From positions 46,376-110,375 of the forward strand of contig NZ_JACVVE010000020.1 of NCBI RefSeq assembly GCF_016648105.1: DNA of 64,000 nt. Reading direction: 5' to 3'. Below the pieces are notes generated by a model. That model was not told the DNA's origin. It made no database searches and saw only the letters and a list, made by a program, of their open reading frames with translations. Made by a program: the position numbers and the translations under genes. Shown in pieces: positions 10,585-20,379 of this stretch; position 1 is the first letter of the stretch, and each line of letters starts with the position of its first letter. This DNA comes from Pseudomonas sp. S31 (GTDB lineage Bacteria > Pseudomonadota > Gammaproteobacteria > Pseudomonadales > Pseudomonadaceae).

Positions 10585-10600
10585 TTGGTTTGTTTCTTGC
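10585..10600 (+). promoter_or_regulatory. Candidate sigma-54 promoter of ntrBC
   Basis: TTGGTTTGTTTCTTGC keeps GG and GC at the exact -24/-12 spacing, with a poorer match in the CACG part. Transcription would start near 10612, about 85 bases upstream of ntrB. With the NtrC-like site at 10442 this predicts autoregulation of ntrBC. Confidence 0.55.
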
Positions 10601-10697
10601 AGTTTCTCAAGAAGAGACTGGCATCTGCGGATCGTCCGCGCGCCCGGCCCTGGCCGGGCCATGCCTGACAAGCGCCAAAAGAGGTCGACGACGCCTT

Positions 10698-11779
10698 ATG
10701 ACCATCAGCGATGCACAGCACCGTCTGCTCCTGGATAACCTGACCACCGCGACGCTCCTGCTCAACGCCGAACTGCGACTGGAATACATGAACCCGGCCG
10801 CGGAAATGCTCCTGGCCGTCAGCGGCCAGCGTAGCCACGGGCAGTTCATCAGCGAGCTGTTCACCGAATCCAACGAAGCGCTCAACTCGCTGCGCCAGGC
10901 GGTGGAACAGGCGCACCCGTTCACCAAGCGCGAGGCACAACTGACCTCGCTGACCGGGCAGCCCATCACCGTCGACTATGCCGTGACGCCGATCCTGCAC
11001 CAGGGCAACACCCTGCTCCTGCTGGAAGTGCATCCGCGCGACCGGCTGCTGCGCATCACCAAGGAAGAAGCCCAGCTGAGCAAGCAGGAAACCACCAAGA
11101 TGCTGGTGCGCGGCCTGGCCCACGAGATCAAGAACCCGCTCGGCGGCATCCGTGGCGCGGCGCAACTGCTCGCCCGTGAATTGCCCGACGACGGTCTGCG
11201 CGACTACACCAACGTGATCATCGAAGAAGCTGACCGCCTGCGTAACCTGGTCGACCGTATGCTGGGTTCGAACAAGCTGCCTTCCCTGGCCATGACCAAC
11301 ATCCACGAAGTGCTGGAGCGGGTCTGCAGCCTGGTCGAGGCGGAAAGCCAGGGCTGCATCACTTTGGTGCGTGACTACGACCCGAGCCTGCCGGACGTGC
11401 TGATCGACCGCGAGCAGATGATCCAGGCGGTGCTCAACATCGTTCGCAACGCCATGCAGGCGATCAGCTCGCAGAACGAACTGCGCCTGGGCCGCATCAC
11501 CTTGCGCAGCCGCGCGATGCGCCAATTCACCATCGGCCATGTGCGCCACCGCCTGGTGGCCCGTGTCGAGATCATCGACAACGGCCCAGGCATTCCTGCG
11601 GAACTGCAGGACACTCTCTTCTATCCCATGGTCAGCGGACGCCCGGATGGCACCGGGCTGGGCCTGGCCATTACCCAGAACATCATCAGCCAGCACCAGG
11701 GCCTGATCGAGTGTGAAAGCCACGCAGGGCACACCGCCTTCTCGATCTTCCTGCCCCTGGAACAAGGAGCCACCGCCTC

Positions 11780-11783
<4 letters not shown>
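10698..11783 (+). CDS. ntrB: Nitrogen regulation sensor kinase NtrB
   Basis: A 361-residue cytoplasmic histidine kinase that phosphorylates or dephosphorylates NtrC in response to PII signalling. A PAS domain covers about residues 5-120. The dimerisation/phosphoacceptor motif GLAHEIKNPLGG contains His142. The N box VLNIVRNAMQAI, the G1 box IIDNGPGI and the G2 box GTGLGLAI lie in the C-terminal ATPase domain. There is no membrane segment, as usual for NtrB. The ATG at 10698 (MTISDAQHRL) fits the family length. The frame is open 60 codons further upstream, but that stretch contains the promoter. It overlaps ntrC by 4 bases (ATGA), indicating coupled translation. Confidence 0.95.
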
Positions 11784-13216
<1,433 letters not shown>

Positions 13217-13231
13217 TCCCTAGGCAGCCTG

Positions 13232-13310
13232 CCCTGACGCATTCGCGGGTAAACCCGCTCCTACACGGCATCGTCTGTAGGAGCGGGTTTACCCGCGAAT
13301 GCGTTCAGGG
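13232..13310. repeat. REP pair (inverted) after ntrC
   Basis: CCCTGACGCATTCGCGGGTA... (13232-13265) and its mirror (13276-13310) form a REP doublet 15 bases after the ntrC stop codon, probably serving as the transcript's 3' structure. Confidence 0.85.
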
Positions 13311-13448
13311 CTCCATGCACTGATGTTGTGCTTCACGCACCCCGCTAAGGCACAAATCCCCTCAAAACCTGGCCAAATCACCTGCAAACGCCGTGTTTAC
13401 AGGGTTTTCAAAGTTGGCACGCCACCTGCAATAAGTACTGTATCTCCA

Positions 13449-13560
13449 GTTTTGGGGGCCTCGGTACAGGCAGGCCGGGTGAACCCCCCTTTTATTCGCA
13501 GTACGCCGTTTTGGGGACCTCGGTACAGGCAGGCCGGGAAATCCCCTCTTTTATTCGTGC
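13449..13560. repeat. Tandem direct repeat of about 52 bases
   Basis: Copy 1 (13449-13500) and copy 2 (13508-13560) both begin GTTTTGGGG, share the core CCTCGGTACAGGCAGGCCGG and end CTTTTATTCG. Each copy carries a G-run and a C-run that can pair (GGGGG/CCCCC in copy 1, GGGG/CCCC in copy 2). The end of copy 2 is the stop codon and last codons of the minus-strand gene at 13551, so the first copy looks like a duplication of that gene's 3' end and its downstream hairpin. Bases 13311-13448 between the REP and copy 1 show nothing I can name. Confidence 0.7.
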
Positions 13561-13988
13561 AGCCTCACCTGCACACGCCAACGCCCAGCGTCCTCTGCAC
13601 CGGCCCACTCGGCGTGCAGGGGACGCGCGGCAACCACCGTCAGCAACAACCCTTCCTTGCTCCTGCGCAGTTGCCAAGCCACCGGCTTGCCCTGCAAGTC
13701 GAGCTGCCCGCGCTGCACCTTGCCCTCGGCCTCGAACAACAGCGCCACGGTACCTTCCACGTTTTCGCCATGCAGCCTGGGTTCTTCGTTGAACCACAGG
13801 TCCAGGCCATCCTGCACCACCGCCACCTGCTCCAGCATGCGCTCATCAGGGGCAGTAAGGCGGCCGATCATCAGACCTACCAGCATGCCGAAAATGGCCA
13901 ACGAAAACAGCACGCGCGGCCAAGCCTTCGAACGCTCGTCCGGTTCGAGGGTAGAATGCTCGTCATCTTCACGCTTGGAGCCGTGCAT
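13551..13988 (-). CDS. Small membrane-anchored protein of unknown function
   Basis: A 145-residue protein. A charged N-terminus (about 1-22) is followed by one transmembrane segment (VLFSLAIFGMLVGLMIG, about 26-42), then a roughly 100-residue domain predicted to lie outside the cytoplasm, with alternating beta-type stretches and no cysteines. I recognise no enzymatic motif. The start at 13988 shares CATG with the start of trmL on the other strand and has only a weak upstream GGATGA. No later Met before the membrane segment gives a better start. The gene reads toward the duplicated hairpins at 13449-13560. Codon use is like its neighbours, so it is probably a real Pseudomonas-conserved gene. 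Confidence 0.65.
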   Translation of the reverse strand: MHGSKREDDEHSTLEPDERSKAWPRVLFSLAIFGMLVGLMIGRLTAPDERMLEQVAVVQDGLDLWFNEEPRLHGENVEGTVALLFEAEGKVQRGQLDLQGKPVAWQLRRSKEGLLLTVVAARPLHAEWAGAEDAGRWRVQVRLHE

Positions 13989-14448
13989 GTTTCACGTCAT
14001 CCTTTTTCAACCTGAAATTCCGCCGAATACCGGCAATATCATTCGCCTCTGCGCCAACAGCGGTTGCGACCTGCACCTGATCGAGCCGATCGGCTTCGAA
14101 CTGGATGACAAACGCCTACGCCGCGCTGGGTTGGACTACCATGAGTATGCCACGCTCAAGCGCCACGAAAGCCTGGCCGCATGCCTGGAAAGCCTGGGCA
14201 ACCCGCGCCTGTTCGCCTTCACCACCAAGGGCTCGCACGCCTTCCACGAAACCACCTACCGGCCCGGCGACGCCTTCCTGTTCGGGCCCGAGAGCCGCGG
14301 CCTGCCGGCCGAGGTGCTGGACAGCCTGCCAGGCGAGCAGCGCCTGCGCCTGCCGATGCGGCCGGGGTGCCGTAGCCTTAACCTGTCCAACACGGTGGCG
14401 GTGACCGTGTATGAGGCCTGGCGGCAGAATGGGTTTGCCGGGAGTTGA
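13987..14448 (+). CDS. trmL: tRNA (cytidine(34)-2'-O)-methyltransferase TrmL
   Basis: A 153-residue SPOUT-class enzyme that 2'-O-methylates the wobble base of tRNA-Leu isoacceptors using S-adenosylmethionine. The N-terminal QPEIPPNTGNIIRL, the central LFGPESRGLP and the C-terminal LPMRPGCRSLNLSNTVAV are the three SPOUT motifs that form the knotted cofactor site. The length agrees with TrmL/YibK. The ATG at 13987 has TTGGAG upstream. The long open frame before it is non-coding context. Confidence 0.95.
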   Translation: MFHVILFQPEIPPNTGNIIRLCANSGCDLHLIEPIGFELDDKRLRRAGLDYHEYATLKRHESLAACLESLGNPRLFAFTTKGSHAFHETTYRPGDAFLFGPESRGLPAEVLDSLPGEQRLRLPMRPGCRSLNLSNTVAVTVYEAWRQNGFAGS

Positions 14449-14463
14449 TCTACCGCCCGATGC

Positions 14464-14539
14464 GGCCCTTTCGCGGCTAAAGCCGCTCCTACAGGATGCG
14501 CACTGCTCGTGTAGGAGCGGCTTTAGCCGCGAAAGGGCC
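14464..14539. repeat. REP pair (inverted), trmL-secB gap
   Basis: GGCCCTTTCGCGGCTAAAGC... (14464-14493) and its mirror (14510-14539) form a doublet. The core is GCGGCTAAAGCCGC rather than GCGGGTAAACCCGC, a variant of the same REP family. Confidence 0.85.
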
Positions 14540-14551
14540 AGCACAGGCAAC

Positions 14552-14577
14552 AAAAAAGCGCCCCGAAAGGCGCTTTT
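14552..14577 (-). terminator. secB operon terminator
   Basis: AAAAGCGCC-CCGAAA-GGCGCTTTT has a flanking A-run that becomes a T-run on the minus strand. It lies 16 bases beyond the secB stop codon. Confidence 0.85.
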
Positions 14578-14592
14578 CTGAAACCAGCAAAC

Positions 14593-15084
14593 TTACTGCA
14601 CGGTCGGCGCTTCGCCAGCTTCCTGCATGCGCTGCATCTCTTGCGCGTACAGGGCATCGAAGTTGACCGGCGACAGCATCAGTGCCGGGAACGAACCACG
14701 GGTCACCAGGCTGTCGAGGGTCTCACGGGCGTACGGGAACAGGATGTTCGGGCAGAATGCGCCGAGGGTGTGACTCATCGAGGCCGCGTCGAGGTTCTTG
14801 ATCAGGAAGATACCCGCCTGCTGCACTTCGGCGATGAAGGCCACTTCGTCACCGTTCTTGACGGTGACCGACAGGGTCAGCACCACTTCGTGGAAGTCGC
14901 CTTCCAGGGCCTTTTGCTTGGTGTTCAGGTCCAGCGCGACGCTCGGCTCCCACTGCTGGCGGAAGATCTGCGGGCTCTTCGGTGCCTCGAACGACAGGTC
15001 GCGCACGTAGATGCGCTGCATGGAGAACTGTGGGCTGTTGTCGTCTTCGGTGGCAGCAGCGCCGTTGGTCTGTTGGTCAGTCAT
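14593..15084 (-). CDS. secB: Protein-export chaperone SecB
   Basis: A 163-residue tetrameric cytosolic chaperone that keeps preproteins unfolded and hands them to SecA. Seen: FSMQRIYVRDLSFEAP at the N-terminus, the hydrophobic-groove strand HEVVLTLSVTVKN, and the conserved SHTLGAFCPNILFPYAR. The C-terminal tail ends in EAPTVQ. It follows grxC on the same strand, 39 bases apart, in the gammaproteobacterial order rhodanese-grxC-secB, and is likely cotranscribed from the promoter at about 15850. Confidence 0.97.
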   Translation of the reverse strand: MTDQQTNGAAATEDDNSPQFSMQRIYVRDLSFEAPKSPQIFRQQWEPSVALDLNTKQKALEGDFHEVVLTLSVTVKNGDEVAFIAEVQQAGIFLIKNLDAASMSHTLGAFCPNILFPYARETLDSLVTRGSFPALMLSPVNFDALYAQEMQRMQEAGEAPTVQ

Positions 15085-15123
15085 GGCAGATCCTTATCCT
15101 AATGTTTTTCAATGCAGAGCAAT

Positions 15124-15378
15124 TCAGGCCGCCAGCAGCGCGTCGAGCTTGCCGGCGCGCTCCAGGGCATAGAGGTCATCGCATCCACCGACGTGCGTGC
15201 TGCCGATCCAGATCTGCGGCACCGATGTGCGGCCGGCCTTCTGGCTCATCTCGGCACGCACCTGCGGCTTGCCGTCGACCTTGATTTCTTCGAACGCCAC
15301 GCCCTTGCTCTCGAGCAGGTACTTGGCGCGCATGCAGTAGGGGCAATAGTCGCTGGAATAGACGATGACAGGCTTCAT
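15124..15378 (-). CDS. grxC: Glutaredoxin 3
   Basis: An 84-residue dithiol glutaredoxin with the active site CPYC (residues 11-14), the TSVPQIWIG cis-proline loop and the GGCDDLYAL glutathione-binding segment. It reduces protein disulfides and glutathione adducts. It lies one base downstream of the rhodanese gene's stop, in the same operon as secB. Confidence 0.95.
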   Translation of the reverse strand: MKPVIVYSSDYCPYCMRAKYLLESKGVAFEEIKVDGKPQVRAEMSQKAGRTSVPQIWIGSTHVGGCDDLYALERAGKLDALLAA

Positions 15379-15379
15379 A

Positions 15380-15793
15380 TCACTTCACCAAAGGCAGGTT
15401 ATCGGCTTTCCAGCTGGAAACACCACCGCTGAGCTTGGCAGCGGTGTAGCCAGCCTTGAGCAGCTCGCGGCAGAGGGTGCCGGACTGCTGGCCCATCGCG
15501 TCGACGACGATCAGGGTCTTTTCCTTGTGCTTGTCCAGCTCGGTCATGCGGTTGACCAGCTTGTCCTGCGGGATGTTCAGCGCGCCGACGATGTGGCCGG
15601 TGGCGTATTCCTTGGCCGGGCGGATGTCGATGACCACGGCCTTGTCGGCGTTGACCAGCGCGGTCAGCTGGCCGTTGCTCAGGCTCTGGCCGCCACGGCG
15701 GACTTCATTGATGAGCAGCAGGACCAGCAGAACAACGAAAATCGCGACCAGGATGTAGTGATCTGTCGCGAATTGAATCAGGTGAGCAACCAT
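15380..15793 (-). CDS. Membrane-anchored rhodanese-like protein (YibN type)
   Basis: A 137-residue protein with an N-terminal transmembrane helix (IQFATDHYILVAIFVVLLVL, about 5-27) followed by a cytoplasmic rhodanese fold: VIDIRPAKEYATGHIVGALN, then LSGGVSSWKADNLPLV at the end. The loop that normally carries the catalytic cysteine reads VVDAMGQQSGT and has no Cys there. The only nearby Cys is a few residues downstream, in TLCREL. It is therefore unlikely to be a classical sulfurtransferase. I chose the ATG at 15793. A longer open frame adds 14 residues without support. It is the first gene of the rhodanese-grxC-secB operon. Confidence 0.88.
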   Translation of the reverse strand: MVAHLIQFATDHYILVAIFVVLLVLLLINEVRRGGQSLSNGQLTALVNADKAVVIDIRPAKEYATGHIVGALNIPQDKLVNRMTELDKHKEKTLIVVDAMGQQSGTLCRELLKAGYTAAKLSGGVSSWKADNLPLVK

Positions 15794-15826
15794 CAGCGGT
15801 GTTCCAGGCGATTGAAAATGCCGGCC

Positions 15827-15854
15827 AGTATACACAGCCCCCCAGTGCCACCAA
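15827..15854 (-). promoter_or_regulatory. Promoter of the rhodanese-grxC-secB operon
   Basis: On the minus strand, TTGGTG (15854-15849), a 16-base spacer and TATACT (15832-15827) form a sigma-70-like promoter about 34 bases upstream of the ATG at 15793. Confidence 0.5.
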
Positions 15855-15999
15855 AGCCCGACGGGCGGGCGGCAAAGGTACCTTCATGTTGCCAGGTTGT
15901 CCGCGCCGGTCGGCCGGCGGGACGAATATTCGCCGTTGCTGGCGTATTTGCCCTAAAATGCGTGTCTTTATCATCTTTGAACAACCGTGAGTTTGATTG

Positions 16000-17535
16000 A
16001 TGACGAGTACGCCCAAACCCCTGGTCCTGATCATCCTGGATGGATTCGGCCATAGCGAAAGCCCCGAATACAACGCCATCTACGCCGCCAACACACCGGT
16101 CTACGACCGCCTGCGCGCCACCCAGCCGCATGGCCTGATTTCCGGTTCCGGCATGGATGTCGGCCTGCCAGACGGGCAGATGGGCAACTCCGAAGTCGGC
16201 CACATGAACCTCGGTGCCGGCCGTGTCGTCTACCAGGACTTCACCCGGGTGACCAAGGCCATCCGTGACGGCGAGTTCTTCCACAACTCGGTGCTCACCG
16301 GCGCGGTAGACAAGGCCGCCAGTGCCGGCAAGGCCGTGCACATCCTCGGCCTGCTGTCCGACGGCGGCGTGCACAGCCACCAGGATCACCTGGTGGCCAT
16401 GGCCGAACTGGCCGCGCAGCGTGGCGCCGAGAAGATCTACCTGCACGCCTTCCTCGACGGCCGTGATACCCCGCCGCGCAGCGCGCAGTCGTCGATCGAG
16501 CTGCTCGACGCGACCTTCGCCAAGCTCGGCAAAGGCCGCATCGCCAGCCTGATCGGCCGTTACTACGCGATGGACCGCGACAACCGCTGGGATCGGGTCA
16601 GCGCCGCCTACAACCTGATCGTCGACAGCACCGCCGAGTACACCGCCGACAGCGCCCTGGCAGGCCTGGAAGCGGCCTACGCCCGTGACGAGAGCGACGA
16701 GTTCGTCAAGGCCACGCGCATCGGCGAAGCGGTCAAGGTCGAGGACGGCGACGCGGTGATCTTCATGAACTTCCGCGCCGACCGTGCCCGCGAACTGTCG
16801 CGGGTGTTCGTCGAGCCCGACTTCAACGAGTTTCCGCGCCCGCGCCTGCCCAAGCTCGCGGCCTACATCGGCCTGACCCAGTATTCGGCGAAGATCCCGG
16901 CCCCGGCGGCGTTCGCCCCGGCCAGCCTGCACAACGTGCTCGGCGAATACCTGGCGAAGAACGGCAAGACCCAGCTGCGCATCGCCGAGACCGAGAAGTA
17001 CGCCCACGTCACCTTCTTCTTCTCCGGCGGGCGTGAAGAACCGTTCGAAGGCGAGGAGCGCATCCTGATACCATCGCCGAAGGTCGCCACCTACGACCTG
17101 CAGCCGGAGATGAGCGCGCCGGAGGTCACCGACCGCATCGTCGAGGCCATCGAACAGCAGCGCTTCGACGTGATCGTGGTCAACTACGCCAACGGCGACA
17201 TGGTCGGCCACACCGGCGTGTTCGACGCCGCGGTCAAGGCCGTCGAGGCCCTGGATGGCTGCGTCGGGCGCATCGTCGCGGCGCTGGACAAGGTCGGCGG
17301 CGAAGCGCTGATCACCGCCGACCACGGCAACGTCGAGCAGATGGAAGACGAATGCACCGGCCAGGCGCACACCGCGCACACCACCGAGCCGGTACCGTTC
17401 ATCTACGTCGGCAAGCGCCCGGTGCAGGTCCGTGAAGGCGGCGTGCTGGCCGATGTGGCGCCGACCATGCTGAAGCTGCTGGGGCTGGAGAAGCCGGCCG
17501 AGATGACCGGCACCTCGATCCTGGTCGACGCCTGA
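16000..17535 (+). CDS. gpmI: 2,3-bisphosphoglycerate-independent phosphoglycerate mutase
   Basis: A 511-residue manganese-dependent enzyme that interconverts 3- and 2-phosphoglycerate in glycolysis. Seen: the N-terminal metal site LIILDGFGHSE, the phospho-serine loop MGNSEVGHMNLGAG with Ser64, HSHQDH, the DGRDTPP substrate motif, and the C-terminal metal cluster NYANGDMVGHTG and TADHGNVEQM. I use the ATG at 16000. An overlapping TTG one codon earlier is possible. It is divergent from the rhodanese operon and ends at an intrinsic terminator. Confidence 0.97.
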   Translation: MTSTPKPLVLIILDGFGHSESPEYNAIYAANTPVYDRLRATQPHGLISGSGMDVGLPDGQMGNSEVGHMNLGAGRVVYQDFTRVTKAIRDGEFFHNSVLTGAVDKAASAGKAVHILGLLSDGGVHSHQDHLVAMAELAAQRGAEKIYLHAFLDGRDTPPRSAQSSIELLDATFAKLGKGRIASLIGRYYAMDRDNRWDRVSAAYNLIVDSTAEYTADSALAGLEAAYARDESDEFVKATRIGEAVKVEDGDAVIFMNFRADRARELSRVFVEPDFNEFPRPRLPKLAAYIGLTQYSAKIPAPAAFAPASLHNVLGEYLAKNGKTQLRIAETEKYAHVTFFFSGGREEPFEGEERILIPSPKVATYDLQPEMSAPEVTDRIVEAIEQQRFDVIVVNYANGDMVGHTGVFDAAVKAVEALDGCVGRIVAALDKVGGEALITADHGNVEQMEDECTGQAHTAHTTEPVPFIYVGKRPVQVREGGVLADVAPTMLKLLGLEKPAEMTGTSILVDA

Positions 17536-17585
17536 ATCGGTGCATCGGGGCCGCGTTGCGACCCCCTTGCACATGAATTCCAGAC

Positions 17586-17622
17586 AAACGCCCCGCTGCG
17601 GCCCCAGCGAGGCGTTTTTTTT
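17586..17622 (+). terminator. gpmI terminator
   Basis: AAACGCCCCGCTG-CGGCC-CCAGCGAGGCGTTT followed by a long T-run makes an intrinsic terminator between gpmI and the EnvC-like gene. Confidence 0.8.
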
Positions 17623-17676
17623 GCACGCCCAGGCGGGCATACTAGGCCAGTCTCCATCCTTGGTACGCCCAACCCC

Positions 17677-18966
17677 ATGCTTCGCGCCCTGATCCCACTC
17701 GCCTTGTCATGCCTGCTCAGCCCGGCTTTCGCCGATGAGCGCGCACAGACCCAGCAACAACTGGACGCCACGCGCCAGGACATCGCCGAGCTCAAGAAAA
17801 CCCTGGGCAAGCTCCAGGAAGAGAGGTCCGGCGTACAAAAGGACCTCAAGGCCACCGAGACCGACATCGGCAACCTCGAAAAACAGGTGGAGGCGCTGCA
17901 GCAAGAACTAAAAAAGACCGAGGGCGAGCTGGAGCGCCTTGATACCGAGAAAAAAAAACTCCAGAGCGCCCGCGTTGAACAACAGCGACTGATCGCCATC
18001 CAGGCCCGTTCGGCCTACCAGAACGGCCGCGAGGAATACCTCAAGCTGCTGCTCAACCAGCAGAACCCCGAGAAGTTCGCCCGCACCCTCACCTATTACG
18101 ATTACCTCAGCAAGGCGCGCCTGGAGCAACTGCGCGCCTTCAACGAGACTTTGCGCCAGCTGGCCAATGTCGAACAGGACATCGGTCGCCAGCAGGAGCA
18201 ACTGCTGACCCAGCGCGCCGACCTCGACACGCGCCGCCAGACCCTCGACGCCGAGCGCAGCAAGCGCCAGCAGGTCCTGGCCAAGCTCAACAGCGACATG
18301 AAGGACCGCGACCAGAAGCTCCAGGCTCGCCAGCAGGACCAGGCCGACCTGGCCAAGGTCCTCAAGACCATCGAGGAAACCCTGGCGCGCCAGGCCCGCG
18401 AAGCCGAGCAAGCGCGCCAGAAGGCCCTGCTCGCCCAGCAGGAAGCGGAAAAACGCCGCCAGCAGGAGGCCCTGGCCGCCCGCGATGCCGCCGACACCGA
18501 GCCGCCGAAGAAAGCCCGTACCACCCTCGGCCCGCTGGTTTCCAGCGATGGCGCGAGCTATGGCGGGGCTTTTTCTGCAGCGCGTGGAAAACTTCCTTGG
18601 CCAGTCAATGGTCGATTGCTGGCACGCTTCGGTGAAGCCCGCGGCAGCGACGCCCGTGCCAAGTGGGACGGGGTGATGATCAGCGCCAGCCCCGGCACCC
18701 AGGTACACGCCGTGCACGGCGGGCGCGTGGTGTTCGCCGATTGGTTGCGCGGCGCCGGGCTTCTGGTCATTCTCGACCACGGCAATGGTTACCTGAGCCT
18801 GTACGGCCACAACCAGAGCCTGCTCAAGAGCGCCGGCGACATCGTCAAGGCCGGCGAGGCCATCTCCACCGTTGGCGACAGCGGTGGCCAGGACAGCGCG
18901 GGCTTGTACTTCGCCATTCGCCAGCAGGGCCGGCCAACCGACCCTTCGCAATGGTGCCGGGGGTAG
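17677..18966 (+). CDS. envC: Murein hydrolase activator, EnvC-like (degenerate M23)
   Basis: A 429-residue periplasmic protein: signal peptide 1-19 (ending SPAFA), long coiled coils rich in Gln, Lys and Arg (about 22-250), a basic/Ala linker, and a C-terminal LytM/M23 domain (about 310-425). In that domain the zinc ligands are degenerate (AKWDG in place of the HxxxD site, and SLYGHNQ rather than HxH). This is the hallmark of EnvC-type activators, which switch on amidases at the septum instead of cutting peptidoglycan. The gene order gpmI-envC-ctpA-yibQ parallels the E. coli gpmM-envC-yibQ region. Confidence 0.85.
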   Translation: MLRALIPLALSCLLSPAFADERAQTQQQLDATRQDIAELKKTLGKLQEERSGVQKDLKATETDIGNLEKQVEALQQELKKTEGELERLDTEKKKLQSARVEQQRLIAIQARSAYQNGREEYLKLLLNQQNPEKFARTLTYYDYLSKARLEQLRAFNETLRQLANVEQDIGRQQEQLLTQRADLDTRRQTLDAERSKRQQVLAKLNSDMKDRDQKLQARQQDQADLAKVLKTIEETLARQAREAEQARQKALLAQQEAEKRRQQEALAARDAADTEPPKKARTTLGPLVSSDGASYGGAFSAARGKLPWPVNGRLLARFGEARGSDARAKWDGVMISASPGTQVHAVHGGRVVFADWLRGAGLLVILDHGNGYLSLYGHNQSLLKSAGDIVKAGEAISTVGDSGGQDSAGLYFAIRQQGRPTDPSQWCRG

Positions 18967-19059
18967 GGTTAAAAGCCTAAATCCATTTTGCCCGGCGTAG
19001 CGCTTGCGCTACGCCGATGCTCCGCAGGGAGCGCCTACAGGATCAGGAGTTCGTTCGAC

Positions 19060-20379
19060 ATGCTGCACTCGTCTCGCCTCACCCAGCTGGCCCTGGCCAT
19101 CGCCCTGGTGGTCGCTGCGCCCCTGGCCACCGCCGCCGAGTCGGCAACGGTCAAGCCTGCCGCATCGCCAGCAACCGAGGCCGCCAAGGCGCCGCTGCCG
19201 CTGGAAGAGCTGCGCACCTTCGCCGAGGTCATGGACCGCATCAAGGCCGCCTATGTCGAGCCGGTGGATGACAAGACCCTGCTGGAGAACGCCATCAAGG
19301 GCATGCTCAGCAACCTCGACCCGCACTCTGCCTACCTGGGCCCCGAGGACTTCCAGGAGCTGCAGGAAAGCACCAGCGGCGAGTTCGGCGGCCTGGGCAT
19401 CGAAGTGGGCCAGGAGGATGGCTTCATCAAGGTGGTGTCGCCGATCGACGATACCCCTGCCTCGCGCGCCGGCGTCCAGGCCGGTGACCTGATCGTCAAG
19501 ATCAACGGCGCCCCGACCCGCGGCCAGAGCATGACCGAGGCGGTCGACAAGATGCGTGGCAAGGTCGGCGAGAAGATCACCCTGACCCTGGTACGCGACG
19601 GCGGCACGCCATTCGACGTGACCCTCGCCCGTGCGGTGATCCAGGTCAAGAGCGTGAAGAGCCAGCTGTTGGAGAACGACTACGGCTACATCCGCATCAC
19701 CCAGTTCCAGGTCAAGACCGGCGAGGAAGTCGGCAAGGCCCTGGCCAAGCTGCGCAAGGACAACGGCAAGAAACTGCGCGGGGTGGTCCTCGACCTGCGC
19801 AACAATCCCGGTGGCGTGCTGCAGTCGGCAGTGGAAGTGGCCGACCACTTCCTGACCAAGGGCCTGATCGTCTATACCAAGGGCCGCATCGCCAACTCCG
19901 AACTGCGCTTCTCCGCCGACCCGGCCGACGCCAGCGAAGGCGTGCCGCTGGTGGTGCTGATCAACGGCGGCAGCGCCTCGGCCTCGGAAATCGTCGCCGG
20001 CGCCCTGCAAGACCAGAAACGCGCCGTGCTGATGGGTACCGACAGCTTTGGCAAGGGCTCGGTGCAAACCGTGCTGCCACTGGCCAACGACCGTGCGCTG
20101 AAGCTCACCACCGCGCTGTACTTCACGCCGAACGGCCGTTCGATCCAGGCCCAGGGCATCGTCCCCGATATCGAAGTGCGCCCAGCCAAGCTCACCGCTG
20201 AAGTCGACACAGAAAACTTCAAGGAAGCCGACCTGCAGGGCCACCTGGGCAACGGTAACGGCGGCGCCGACCGACCGACCGGCAGCAGCAAGCGCAAAGA
20301 GCGGCCACAGGATGATGACTTCCAGCTGAGCCAGGCACTGAGCCTGCTCAAGGGCCTGAACATCACCTCGGGCAAATGA
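19060..20379 (+). CDS. ctpA: Carboxyl-terminal processing protease CtpA (S41)
   Basis: A 439-residue periplasmic serine protease. Signal peptide 1-28 (ending ATAAES), a PDZ domain about 105-185 (GGLGIEVGQEDG to DLIVKINGAP), then the S41 catalytic core with VLDLRNNPGG, the catalytic Ser in NGGSASASEI and the catalytic Lys in FGKGSVQT. It belongs to the CtpA branch, which trims cell-wall hydrolases in Pseudomonas with a lipoprotein partner. The neighbouring envC-like gene fits a cell-wall role. The ATG at 19060 has AGGAG ten bases upstream. The frame extends 24 codons further, but that part has no signal peptide. It overlaps the next gene by 4 bases. Confidence 0.95.
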   Translation: MLHSSRLTQLALAIALVVAAPLATAAESATVKPAASPATEAAKAPLPLEELRTFAEVMDRIKAAYVEPVDDKTLLENAIKGMLSNLDPHSAYLGPEDFQELQESTSGEFGGLGIEVGQEDGFIKVVSPIDDTPASRAGVQAGDLIVKINGAPTRGQSMTEAVDKMRGKVGEKITLTLVRDGGTPFDVTLARAVIQVKSVKSQLLENDYGYIRITQFQVKTGEEVGKALAKLRKDNGKKLRGVVLDLRNNPGGVLQSAVEVADHFLTKGLIVYTKGRIANSELRFSADPADASEGVPLVVLINGGSASASEIVAGALQDQKRAVLMGTDSFGKGSVQTVLPLANDRALKLTTALYFTPNGRSIQAQGIVPDIEVRPAKLTAEVDTENFKEADLQGHLGNGNGGADRPTGSSKRKERPQDDDFQLSQALSLLKGLNITSGK

